Source of the DNA: Metridium senile
Lineage: Eukaryota; Cnidaria; Anthozoa; Actiniaria; Metridiidae
Reading direction: 5' to 3'
DNA: 64,000 nt
Assembly (NCBI GenBank): GCA_949775045.1
Contig: OX459104.1
Coordinates: 310,001-374,000, forward strand
Positions within the stretch are counted from its first letter, which is position 1. Each line of letters starts with the position of its first letter. Below are positions 47,401 to 62,400 of this stretch, piece by piece. The position numbers and the translations under genes are program-made. The notes beneath the pieces were generated by a model. That model was not told the DNA's origin, ran no database searches, and saw nothing but the letters and a program-made list of their open reading frames with translations.

Positions 47401-50400
47401 GGTACATCGTAAGATAGCACAGGTCGTATGCATATAGGTACATCGTAAGATAGAATAGGTCGTATACATATAGGTACATCGTAAGATAGCATAGGTCGTA
47501 TACATATAGGTACATCGTAAGATAGCATAGGTCGTATACATATAGGTACATCGTAAGATAGCATAGGTCGTATACATATAGGTACATCGTAAGATAGCAT
47601 AGGTCGTATACATATAGGTACATCGTAAGATTGCATAGGTCGTATGCATATAGGTACATCGTAAGATAGCATAGGTCGTATACATATAGGTACATCGTAA
47701 GATAGCACAGGTCGTATGCATATAGGTACATCGTAAGATTGCATAGGTCGTATACATATAGGTACATCGTAAGATAGCATAGGTCGTATACATATAGGTA
47801 CATCGTAAGATAGCACAGGTCGTATGCATATAGGTACATCGTAAGATAGAATAGGTCGTATACATATAGGTACATCGTAAGATAGCATAGGTCGTATACA
47901 TATAGGTACATCGTAAGATAGCATAGGTCGTATACATATAGGTACATCGTAAGATAGCATAGGTCGTATACATATAGGTACATCGTAAGATAGCATAGGT
48001 CGTATACATATAGGTACATCGTAAGATAGCACAGGTCGTATACATATAGGTACATCGTAAGATAGCATAGGTCGTATACATATAGGTACATCGTAAGATA
48101 GCACAGGTCGTATGCATATAGGTACATCGTAAGATAGAATAGGTCGTATACATATAGGTACATCGTAAGATAGCATAGGTCGTATACATATAGGTACATC
48201 GTAAGATAGCATAGGTCGTATACATATAGGTACATCGTAAGATAGCACAGGTCGTATACATATAGGTACATCGTAAGATAGCATAGGTCGTATACATATA
48301 GGTACATCGTAAGATAGCACAGGTCGTATGCATATAGGTACATCGTAAGATAGAATAGGTCGTATACATATAGGTACATCGTAAGATAGCATAGGTCGTA
48401 TACATATAGGTACATCGTAAGATAGCATAGGTCGTATACATATAGGTACATCGTAAGATAGCATAGGTCGTATACATATAGGTACATCGTAAGATAGCAT
48501 AGGTCGTATACATATAGGTACATCGTAAGATTGCATAGGTCGTATGCATATAGGTACATCGTAAGATAGCATAGGTCGTATACATATAGGTACATCGTAA
48601 GATAGCACAGGTCGTATGCATATAGGTACATCGTAAGATTGCATAGGTCGTATACATATAGGTACATCGTAAGATAGCATAGGTCGTATACATATAGGTA
48701 CATCGTAAGATAGCACAGGTCGTATGCATATAGGTACATCGTAAGATAGAATAGGTCGTATACATATAGGTACATCGTAAGATAGCATAGGTCGTATACA
48801 TATAGGTACATCGTAAGATAGCATAGGTCGTATACATATAGGTACATCGTAAGATAGCATAGGTCGTATACATATAGGTACATCGTAAGATAGCATAGGT
48901 CGTATACATATAGGTACATCGTAAGATAGCACAGGTCGTATACATATAGGTACATCGTAAGATAGCATAGGTCGTATACATATAGGTACATCGTAAGATA
49001 GCACAGGTCGTATGCATATAGGTACATCGTAAGATAGAATAGGTCGTATACATATAGGTACATCGTAAGATAGCATAGGTCGTATACATATAGGTACATC
49101 GTAAGATAGCATAGGTCGTATACATATAGGTACATCGTAAGATAGCATAGGTCGTATACATATAGGTACATCGTAAGATAGCATAGGTCGTATACATATA
49201 GGTACATCGTAAGATAGCACAGGTCGTATACATATAGGTACATCGTAAGATAGCATAGGTCATATACATATAGGTACATCGTAAGATAGCATAGGTCGTA
49301 TACATATAGGTACATCGTAAGATAGCACAGGTCGTATGCATATAGGTACATCGTAAGATAGCATAGGTCGTATACATATAGGTACATCGTAAGATAGCAC
49401 AGGTCGTATGCATATAGGTACATCGTAAGATAGCATAGGTCGTATACATATAGGTACATCGTAAGATAGCACAGGTCGTATGCATATAGGTACATCGTAA
49501 GATAGCATAGGTCGTATACATATAGGTACATCGTAAGATAGCACAGGTCGTATACATATAGGTACATCGTAAGATAGCATAGGTCGTATACATATAGGTA
49601 CATCGTAAGATAGCACAGGTCGTATGCATATAGGTACATCGTAAGATAGAATAGGTCGTATACATATAGGTACATCGTAAGATAGCATAGGTCGTATACA
49701 TATAGGTACATCGTAAGATAGCATAGGTCGTTTAGATAACATTTAGTGAAACAGATGTCAAGCTCTTTGGTCTTCTTGGTGTTGATTCGCATATTATTCG
49801 CATATATATACTACAACAAAACGTGTACAATTGAACGATGTTTTGGCCGAAAGGAGATCAAGAGGTTTTGTAGTCTATAGGAAGTCTTACCTAATATGCT
49901 TGCGAAGTCCTGATTTCTGGACGAAGGTTTGTTCACATAGATCACACTTAAACTCTTTCTCACCCGTGTGGGATCTTAAAATGAAAAAAGAGAATCACGA
50001 ATTGTTAGAAAGGAAAGGAAAGAAAGATTGAAAGAAAAAGAAAACAGGAAAAAGAGAAAAGGAGAAAGAGAAGTTCAAAAGAAAGAAACGAGATAGAAAA
50101 TAAGAGGGATTAAAAAAGAATGAAAGGAGGAAGGGACAAGGCCAGATAGAGAAGAGAGGGAGGATAGGTAGGAAGGAAAAGAGGGTGGGAGAAAGGTATA
50201 GGTAGGTATAGGTAGGAAGGAAAAGAGGGTGGGAGAAAGGAAAGGAAGCAGATAAATGAACAGTTTCGTCACTAACCGTTTATGCTGTGTTAGTTTGTAC
50301 ATGGAGTTAAACTCTTTGTTACAGGTTTCACAATTAAATGGTTTTTCAAGTCCTTCTTCTTCGGCATGTCGTCGTCTTGTGTGTTTCCTTAGGTTACTGC

Positions 50401-53400
50401 TATTGGCAAACGACGCGTCACATCTACAAAAACAAAGGTTATACTACTTAGATAATCATCTCTGCAATACTCTTCTTCACAGTTCCCTGAGCCATCTTGA
50501 AAGGTAGCCTGGCCTTTGCATTAAAGCGAGACGAACATTGAGCTTGCAATGATAGAGACACGTGAATAATTGTCCCCCAAGGTGTTAAAAGGTCTCTATC
50601 ATTGCAAGCTCAACATTCGTCTTGCTTTGATGCAAAGGCTGACTAACTTGAAAAGTGGAGCAGGGAATTGTGAAAGGGACTAATATTATGCCTACCATAG
50701 AAAAAACTTGACAAAAGAATGTCATTTGATGATAACACTGGTGACAATAATAGATATTGATATACACATAATCCAAAAAACGTTGTCGGGTCCGCCGCAC
50801 AGTCCTCGCGCCAAGACCGTGAAGGAAAACACAGTGAATATTTTGATGAGAGTGATAAAACAAGAAAATAAAAGTAGACACAACACTATTTCGTTGAAAA
50901 AAGTACCACACTAGAGTGTGAACATGCAAATAAATTAATTACTGGTTAGATGTAACCAATATCTTTCACAGTCTTGGCGTGAGGACTGTGCGGCGGACCA
51001 GACAACGTTTTTTGGATTAGGTGTATAATGGTGCAAATGACGCTATGGTGGTAGCAAATGATGAGAATGATGGTGCGCGATGACGCTGAATGTCACTATA
51101 ATGAAGGTCATTATAGACGATATTGACATTAATCCCTTCTCTTATCAATAACAGTATTATTTACTTATCACAGATAACGATTATCACTTCTACTATCAAT
51201 AACAGTATTATTTACTTATCACAGATAACGATTATCATTTCTATTATCAATAACAGTATTATTTACTTATCACAGATAACGATTATCACTTCTACTATCA
51301 ATAATAGTTTCATTTACTTATCACAGATAACGATTATCACTTCTATTATCAATAATAGTATTATTTACTTATCATAGATAACGATTATCATTTCTACTAT
51401 CAATAACAGTATTATTTACTTATCACAGATAACGATTATCACTTCTACTATCAATAACAGTATTATTTACTTATCACAGATAACGATTATCATTTCTACT
51501 ATCAATAACAGTATTATTTACTTATCACAGATAACGATTATCATTTCTATTATCAATAATAGTATTATTTACTTATCACAGATAACGATTATCATTTCTA
51601 TTATCAATAATAGTATTATTTACTTATCACAGATAACGATTATCATTTCTATTATCAATAATAGTATTATTTACTTATCACAGATAACGATTATCATTTC
51701 TACTATCAATAACAGTATTATTTACTTATCACAGATAACGATTATCATTTCTATTATCAATAATAGTATTATTTACTTATCACAGATAACGATTATCACT
51801 TCTACTATCAATAACAGTATTATTTACTTATCACAGATAACGATTATCATTTCTATTATCAATAATAGTATTATTTACTTATCACAGATAACGATTATCA
51901 CTTCTACTATCAATAACAGTATTATTTACTTATCATAGATAACGATTATCACTTCTACTATCAATAACAGTATTATTTACTTATCATAGATAACGATTAT
52001 CATTTCTACTATCAATAACAGTATTATTTACTTATCACAGATAACGATTATCATTTCTATTATCAATAATAGTATTATTTACTTATCACAGATAACGATT
52101 ATCACTTCTACTATCAATAACAGTATTATTTACTTATCACAGATAACGATTATCATTTCTATTATCAATAATAGTATTATTTACTTATCACAGATAACGA
52201 TTATCACTTCTACTATCAATAACAGTATTATTTACTTATCACAGATAACGATTATCACTTCTACTATCAATAACAGTATTATTTACTTATCACAGATAAC
52301 GATTATCACTTCTATTATCAATAACAGTATTATTTACTTATCACAGATAACGATTATCACTTCTACTATCAATAACAGTATTATTTACTTATCACAGATA
52401 ACGATTATCACTTCTACTATCAATAACAGTATTATTTACTTATCACAGATAACGATTATCACTTCCACTATCAATAACAGTATTATTTACTTATCACAGA
52501 TAACGATTATCACTTCTATTATCAATAACAGTATCAAAATTTACTTATCGCAGATAACGATTATCACATCTATTATCAATAATAGTTTCATTTACTTATC
52601 ACAGATAACGATTATCACATCTATTATCAATAATAGTTTCATTTACTTATCACAGATAACGATTATCAAATCTATTATCAATAATAGTTTCATTTACTTA
52701 TCACAGATAACGATTATCACATCTATTATCAATAACAGTATCAAAATTTACTTATCGCAGATAACGATTATCACATCTATTATCAATAATAGTTTCATTT
52801 ACTTATCACAGATAAAGGGCCATTTAGTATTGTGGGCTGTTGACATGTGATTCAATAAGTCACTTTGGCAAGGGAAGGCTTGTTTGCACTCCTCAACCTT
52901 ACATACACAGCCAGCCAACTTCATCTTCTTTTGCACCTCCTCGCTGTCAACATGGAAGGTATGTTTGTGACGCCACAAGTGACCTGAAGACAAAACACAC
53001 AGCATGTTAGAAATAGTTGTAAAGCTGAATTAAGGGCTTGTGTAAATACAAATGAAGTGTGATGGTGAAGAATTATGAACGTCTGAGTGTCTGCAATTTA
53101 TCACTTACACCTGGTTTTAAACGATTCAAACGTCAGTCACTAACACCAACATACTTTCTCAAGACTGTCACATTTATATGATTAGAATTGAGCACTATCA
53201 CTTTTGACATCAATACAAGGAGCTCTTTCAAACCTACATTCAGATTATCACCATTCATCATTTACCACAGAAGAAAACAATTGTATGTGCATACCTGATA
53301 TAAGAAATACACCAAATTGAAATATGGTGGCCAATTTGAATAGCAATTCTTCTTGACTGCCCAGCCTCGCATACATGTGAAAACTCTATTGTTTTCCAAC

Positions 53401-56400
53401 GTGAACACGAGGCTAGACAGTCAAAAACAATAAGAGTACATGCCATATTTCGATTCGGTCTATAATTGGCGTTTTTCATACATGAAAGTTTATAAAACAT
53501 GTTTCGACTACAGCCATGACAGGCTTCATCGGAGTATGTACACATACCTTTTTGAGTAAACGTGGCATCGCAGTGGTTGCATTTATGTGGTCGTTCTTTC
53601 TGATGTACTGACTGGATGTGTACTCGTAGAACCCTTGTGTTAGCATACACCTTATTACAAAGCTCACACGTCTTGGGTAACTCTGCTGGGGGTGGTGGCT
53701 TTGCAACTTTGGGTTTGGTGACTATACAAACAGACATTTATTCATTCATATATTCATTCTTTCATGTATTCATTCGTTTATGAAATTTCATCCATTCCAT
53801 TTTTTTTGATGTTTTTATTCATCTAATGTATCAGCAATAGTAAATAATTATGATATAGGGCATCGCTAGATGATGTGGAGGGGGTGGGGTGGAGGGCTGT
53901 TGTGAGGGGAATCTTGGCTGAGGCTGAAGGATGATGATGATGATGATATTTATGAATTGAATAATGAGGATGAGGATGACTTTAATGATTGTGGTGATGA
54001 CAGTGATGACAGTGATGAGAGTGATGATGGTGATTGTGGTGATGACAGTGATGACAGTGATGATGGTAATCCTGGTGATGACAGTGATGAGAGTGATGGT
54101 GGTGATTCTGGTGATGACAGTGATGATGGTAGTATGATGTTGAAGATGTTGATGATGCTTGGTGATGGTCATGCTTGTCAATGTTGATGGTGATGATTAT
54201 TATGATAATGAAGATGGTTATAATGATATTGATAATGTTGATGATGAAGTTGATAAATACTCATCAAGTCACCTTCAGTAGAATGCACTGTGTTCATGTG
54301 TCGTCTAAGGTGAGGTTTCTGAGAAAACTTCCAGTTACACAGCTCGCATTCGTAAGGTCGTTCACCGGTGTGAGAACGAATATGAACCTGAAAAAACACC
54401 AACAACAGCAGTCAATATCAGTCAGGTTGAATCATGTCCCGGTAGTATCTGGATATCTTTTACTTGATGAGTTATGTCTGTCTATGGGATGGGATGTGCA
54501 TTAACAACCCTAAATCTAAATTTGGATTTTTGGACTAGTATGAGTATAGGTGTGTCTTGGACAAATTAGTAACATATTTTAAACAAATATGTCCCATCTA
54601 CTATGTTGTGAATATTATTGTATTCTATAATGTTCAAATCTATGAAATACATTCCTTACAACTATTTCTACACTTCCTAAGAATCTGCCCCAAATAAGTT
54701 TATTGTGAAATACTATCAAAGATGTACACAATCTTATTGCATAAAACTGAAGTGTGAAGATACAGTGAAGACACTCGTACAGTGAACACTTTGAGGGTTT
54801 TTTTTTACTTTTTTTAACCCACATATCCCTTGAGTAAATAGATTAGAAATAATATTTATTATAAATCACTTAGTGTATTTGAATTACCAGCAATGCTTCA
54901 TTTCTAACTCGGTTTTGAAGCAGTAGAAGGTTCAGAAAATAATAACATGGAAAATATCAAGTGTTCACGGGTTCAAGTATTAATTCTCACTGTTAATATA
55001 GAATAATGAACTTTGGATATCATACATTTATGGTTACAACAATCTAAGGTCTTGTAGATGTACTGCAACAGTGCCTACTCATCTCTAAACCATGACTTGT
55101 ATTGTGTTGTGCATTATGCATAATGGACCTCTTTACCTCTGTATGCAAATTGCCCATTTAGGACCACATGTCATTCCCTTGAGAATTTTTCTTTATGATG
55201 AACATGTTATATCACTACATGTGAAAGAAACAATTCCCAAGGGTAGCATCACGTGATCTGAAATGGGACAACAAACAAGGAAGGTAAAGAGGTCTAATGT
55301 TGTGTTGTGTTATGTTATATTCATTTTTTCTGTAGATAGAGAGAGTATAAAAGACAGGGATATACTTTGCCTACTCACCTCCAAGCCATGTGGACTATCA
55401 AACTTCTTTCCACATTGTTGACATTCATGTCTTTTGATGGTACTATCATGTCGTCTCTTATCCTTGGCTGGGATGTAGTCCGGGCTGTGTTTACGGATAT
55501 GCTTATGTAAGTTACTCCTTGACGAGAACTGCTTCTGACACTCAGGACACTTGAATGCATCGATGCAATGGCTTTGAATGTGCTGAATAATAACAAACAG
55601 TGATATATGACAACAATGCATGACTTTGTACAAGGTATTACAATTGTTATCATCATCATTAAGGCTTTCATTATCATCACAATAAATATCATTACCATCC
55701 CCAGCACTAATTTACAACCATATAATGCCATTATCATCATCATCTCCATCATCATTATACCATCATCATCATCATCTCCATCATCATTATACCATCATCA
55801 TCATCATCATCTCCATCATCATTACCATCACCTCCATCATCATAATACCATCACCTCCATCATCATTATACCATAATCATCATCATTATACCACCACCAT
55901 CATCATCATCTCCATCATCATCATTATACCACCATCATCATCATCATCATCATCATCTCCATCATCATTACCATCACCTCCATCATCATTATACCATCAT
56001 CATCTCCATCTCTATCATCATCATTACCATCATAACTCCATCATTATCAACACCATATTTATCAACACCATCATGACTATACCATGTCTGTACTTGCTCC
56101 ATGAGTTTCTATTCTTATTCCATACCTCTTTAAGATACTGCATGTTTGTGTATTTCTTGCTACATACAGGGCAGTCATGTGTATCTTTTGTATGTTTTGC
56201 ATAAAGATGGTCAGTCTTGTCTTTCATGATCTCAAAGTCACAGTCACATTCTGTACACCTGAAATAATAACAACAAAAACATCAAACCATGGGCTTTCAT
56301 TTCTTACAGTTAACTGAGCTGAAGCCATTCACTTATCAGTTTTAACAACAACATTTTAGATCTGCAGACTTTAGCGCATTTATCGTAGTCAAGATGTCTA

Positions 56401-59400
56401 GTGCTGTTTTTCTCTCTCCATCCAAAACTTCTCTTCATTAGGTAGATATAATAATTGTACACATTATGTCAAATATGTTTAGGTCATGACAAAATGAAGA
56501 GGAATATTTCAACAACTGTAGGATATGCAGCTAATAATTAAATAAATACTTGAAAGAAAATTTGTTTTGTGTCAGATTACAGGCAGCCCAACTACTCGAT
56601 CTGAGGAATTTTTTCAAAGCGAATAAAATATTTTTTACCACGCGCCAAGCTGAAAGAGCCGATTAAAAAAGGATTTTGTTTTTGCTTGAGAGTGCGATTG
56701 GGCTTCCTGTGTTGATTGGTTTGATCGCACGCGACTTTCTCACTCACAACAAATCGAAAAGAGAGTTGTATTTTGTCCAAATACTTCCCTCTTCGACACC
56801 GCGCGACTTTGACAAAAAGCCACAGGAATCCCACCCACACATATTCAAACAAATACACCACAGGAAGACCGCCTGCCCGCTCAGAGAATAACATGAAAAC
56901 TTTTGTTCAATATTAATGTGGCGAGCAAAGTGCGCTGTAAAAAATATTTTATGTGCTTTAAAAAAATCCTGCGATCGAGTAGTTGGGCTGTCTGTGGTCA
57001 GATAGTTATTAAACACTATAGGGACACCCAAGCAAGGGAGACGGTGAGCTAGAATACACACTTAATTGACCATCCATTCATCCCCAAATAATTGTAAACA
57101 CAAACACATTGGTCATTTGAAAACCACTCAAAACACATCACATCGCTTTTTGCTGGGCTTCCTGTGTTAGTCTATTTTGGATGTACCTTATTTTGTGGTT
57201 GGCATCGTTTACTGTGCCTCTAGTGTGTTTTATCAACTCTTTACTGCTTGAGAACTCCATATCACATACTGAACACCTGTACCATTGAAATGACATTGAT
57301 ATCAGCATGTTGCTATGGTAACCACATGGTATAAACATTGAAAATATAACAAACAACATCATATTTGTGGAAACTAGTGAGTAAACTAGTATAGGCTGCG
57401 TCAATTGATATAATAAACGATAGGTAATAGAATGAAATTTATAACACCGTAAAAAATAGAAATTGAAACTATAGCGAGTAGACTAGTATAGGTTGCGTCT
57501 GTGTTTGATATAAACGATAGGTAATATAATGAAATTTGTAACACCGTAAAAAATAGAAAAGAAACTAGCAAGTAAACTAGTATAGGCTGCATCGTCATTT
57601 GATATAAACGATAGGTAATAGAATGAAATTTGTAACACCGTAAAAAATGTTGACTCGCATTTTTTTACGGTATTACAAAGTTCGTTAAAATATTCCCTAC
57701 ATGTAACATGATATTTGAATGTGTCTAATTAACAATCAAGTCTCTAGGTCATTCCCATGCAATAACAAAATAACGTTGTTGAATGAAGTTATTCAAGGAC
57801 AGAGATGACTCACTTGTAAGTAGTTTGGCAGCTATGAAGACTTTCCATCAATTTACTTTCAAGTGCAGCATCACACTTATCACAAGTGAACACTTGGTCT
57901 TTGCAAACATTAGATGTGAGATGTTCATCTGCCGTTTCTTTGTCAGGATGGATGGCTGCACAGTAGCTGCACTGGTATTTAATGGTTTCTAAATGGATTG
58001 CATAATACAAATAGTCTGTGAATCAATCAGCAATGATGAGATAAATCGTAGTAATAGTACAAGTGTTTTAATTCCATACATGTCTTGGCATTTAACCACC
58101 GTCATCAGTCGTTATAAGATATAAGTGATATAATTAAGTACCTATAATACAAATAATAAATTAAGTTTTAATGGTTTATTACTTCCAATATGTTATAATA
58201 ATTGTGACGTCATATAACATTGCATGATTCAAAGACACATCACTCAAATCAAGAAATATTTCACTATTCAACTATTCACTTCATGTAGAAACGATACAGA
58301 AAGTATTGTATTAGGGGTGAGGTACACTTTAATACCTGTGTTGTTGTATTGTATTAGGGGTGAGGTGCACTTTAATACCTGAGTGTGTTGTACTGTATTA
58401 GGGGTGAGGTGCACTTTAATACCTGTGTTGTTGAATTGTATTAGGGGTGGGGTCCACTTTTATACCTGTGTTGTCGTATTGTATTAGGGGTGAGGTGCAC
58501 TTTAATACCTGTGTTGTCATATTGTATTAGGGGTGAGGTGCACTTTAATACCTGAGTGTGTTGTCGTATTGAATTAGGGGTGAGATGCACTTTAATACCT
58601 GTGTTGCCGTCCAGGTTAATGGTCTTCAGTTCATACACTTGAATGACAGCCTTCTTTGGAACTTTTGGCTTTTTCTCCCTTCTTTTCTTCTTCTTTGATG
58701 GCTTGGAGTCAACTTCCTCAACGGTATTGTCGCTATCCTCCCCATCATAATCTATATCATTGTTATCATCTACTTCATCACCATCACCGTCATCACAATA
58801 ATCATCATCATCAACATCACCATCATCTACTTCATCACCACCACCATCATAATCATCATCATCATCATCATCATCTTCAACATCGCCATCATTATCAACA
58901 TCATCATCGCCATCATTATCAACATCATCATCACCATCATTATCAACATCAACACCATCAGCATTGCCATCAATATCAACGTCATGATTATCAACACCAT
59001 CATTGTCATCATGTCCTTTGTCTCCTTTACTGTTTTTTCCAGTATCTTCATTTGTTATTTCAGTTGATTGTTCATTAATGGATTCTTCTTGTGGTATACC
59101 AGTGTTCCTCTCATACAGCGGCACTACTTGTAGTTCTCCAGTAGATGATACAAAATGGATGGGGATGTTTTCTACATACGCTGGGTAACGCTTACCTATA
59201 GATGTAGGAACACCATGTTATGTCTGATAGCAAGTAACGCAAGCAAAACAAACAGACAAGTATATTAATTATTGATGATATCAATCATCACTGATATCAA
59301 TCATCACATTGTCATTATATCATTGATTATATCAATCATCACATTACATTGTCATTATATCATTGATGATATCAATCATCACATTACATTGTCATTATAT

Positions 59401-62400
59401 CATTGATGATATCAATCATCACATTACATTGTCATTATATCATCACTGATATCAATCATCACATTACATTGTCATTATATCATCACTGATATCAATCACC
59501 ACATTACATTGTCATTATATCATCACTGATATCAATCATCACATGACATTGTCATTATATCATCACTGATATCAATCACCACATGACATTGTCATTATAT
59601 CATCACTGATATCAATCACCACATGACATTGTCATTATATCATCACTGATATCAATCACCACATGACATTGTCATTATATCATTGATGATGACAATCATC
59701 ACATTACATTGTCATTATATCATCACTGATATCAATCACCACATGACATTGTCATTATATCATTGATGATGACAATCATCACATTACACTGTCATTATAT
59801 CATTGATTATGACATTCATGGCATTACATTGAAGAAATAGAAAACGAGGCAGCGTGCTCTGTTGAGTTATAGAGCACGCAGGATTTTAAGAAGACGAGAG
59901 AAGCGTTAGGAGAAGCACGACGCGTAGCGGAGTGCTTATCAGCGCTTCTCGAGCCTTCTTAAAATTCCCAAGTGCTGTATAACTCAACAGAGCACTGCTG
60001 CTGAGTTTTCTATTTCTTTTATAAAATATTCAGTAGTTGAAATCAAACAAATTGACGCTCTGTGCACTGTTGAGTTATAGAGAACGCTTCTCAGCCAATC
60101 AGAGCGCGCAAAATAAATCAAATATTTTATAACATTACATATTCTGACACTAATATAATCATTATATTACATATTCATTATCACATCACTAATGACAATA
60201 ATTGCATGACATCAATGATATCAATCATGGCATTACATCATTATTACATACTTAATGATGACAATCATGGCATTACATCAATGATATTAATCATGGCACT
60301 AAATTATCATTACATGCATCAGTAATATCAATCATGACAGTTACATCATCATCATTACGTCACTGATGACAATCATCTCATTACATCATCATCATTACGT
60401 CACTGATGACAATCATCTCATTACATCATCATCATTACGTCACTGATAACAATCATGACATTACATCATCATCATTACGTCACTGATGCCAATCATTCCT
60501 ACCTCCATATGTATCATCATAAAGAACCAATAACTCTTGACCTGGATTAATATCATCAGTTGCTTCGTAACACACCCCAACGGCAGACTTATACGCCACC
60601 ATGTTCTGTTGTTTTTTGGATGCAGCACTTTGCAATCTCTGTAGCCACATACATCTGTCTTTATCATTGTCATGGATGTAGAAATCATAAACCAACTTGT
60701 CGACACCCTTGACCTATGAAATTGTATAAGAAGAAGGTATTATTATATAGCAAATAGTGTAACTCTTTTACTCCGACGAAGGGCTAAAGCTTGAAACGTC
60801 AGTAAAGTTAAGTCAACATTTTTTACGGTGTTACAAATATCATTCTATTACCTATCGTTTATATCAAACACCGACGCAGCCTATACTAGTTTACTCGCTA
60901 GTTTCTATTTCTATTTTTTAAGGTGTTACAAATATCATTCTATTACCTATCGTTTATGTCAAACACCGACGCAGCCTATACTAGTTTACTCACTAGTTTC
61001 TATTTATATAGCAGATTCCATATGACTATGAAAAGCTCACAGGAACATGTTGGTGGCATGGTTGGCAGAGTGGTGAGCGCACCGGCCTTTCATCACTGTG
61101 ATCTGGGTTCGATTCCCAGATCAGGATCTGGAATGTGAATTGAGTTTATTTGATGTGTTGTTCGCTACCATGCCACAAGGGTTTTTCACAGGGTATTCTG
61201 GTTTTTCCTCCCTCAGCAAAAAATCAACATGTGAGGAGTGATGTATGAAAAATATTTAATGTAGAGGTAGTGAGTGTGAGTGCCAGCAGAAGAATATTAA
61301 ACCACTATGTGTATCTGTTGTGGGAAATATTATTAATTATTATTATTAATACTTTTGTCTTCCATTTTAACTAACACTTAGAATTTCCCTTCATTTTTTT
61401 TATGTGACTAGAAAGTTACCTTGCAGACAAAGACATGGTCGTCAATAGTTTCCTTGCTTGGTCTGACAAACTGCCCTCTGTAAGGACCAAAGCACTTGCC
61501 TTTTGTTATACTCTGATGGGCCAGAAGACCTGCTTGGCGCAGCTCTGGGGGTAAGTACTCCTTGTTCTTGTTAGCTATGAAAATAAATAGATGAATGAAT
61601 GGATAAATTAATGGGAGTATGAATAAATGAATGAATGCATATGGATAAATGAATGAATCAATGGACAAATGAATTAATGAATTAATTAATGTTTAAATGA
61701 GTGGATAAATGGATTAATGGATGGATAAAGGAATGGATAAATGAATGAATGGTTAATTGAGTCAATAAGTGGGTGGATAAATGATTAGATGGATGGATAA
61801 ATAAATGGATAAATGAATGAATGGATAAATGAATGGATGAATAAATAAATGGATAAATGAATGGATGAATAAATGGATAAATGAATGGATGAATAAATAA
61901 ATGGATAAATGAATGGATGAATAAATAAATGGATAAATAAAATATACAGTGATTGTACTCAAACTGTAAACTGTTTTAAAACTTCTAAAAATGAAGCAGT
62001 GAGTTCAAATACACTGAGTGTTCATAAAAAAATCTTATTTCTAATATATTTACTCAAAGGATGTGGGTTAAAAAAGTAACAAAAAACTCAAAATGTTCAC
62101 GGTTCGAGTTTCCTCACTGTAATAAAACAAATAAAACAAATCAATAAATGTTTAAATAAAAAAATATCAAGTAGAAAAATCAAATAAAAACTTAATGTAT
62201 AAATTCGCCATAACTAAAAAGATTTGTGATTGTATGTCTGCCAACAATACGAAAGAGCGGAAGGAGATCGAAAAGGAAGATCGAGCAACTACGTACGGAC
62301 TAGAAATAATAAACTAACTAACGTAAATAAAATAAAGAACAGACGAAGCAATGAAGAATTAGAAATGAATATGAAATATTAATATGATAAATAAATTGAT

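Noticed and set aside
46301..49792. A 1163-codon open frame, with two other long frames on the same strand
   Set aside because: All three come from a 36 bp tandem repeat without stop codons; the unit has no codon bias and the array sits in an intron between two phase-matched zinc-finger exons.
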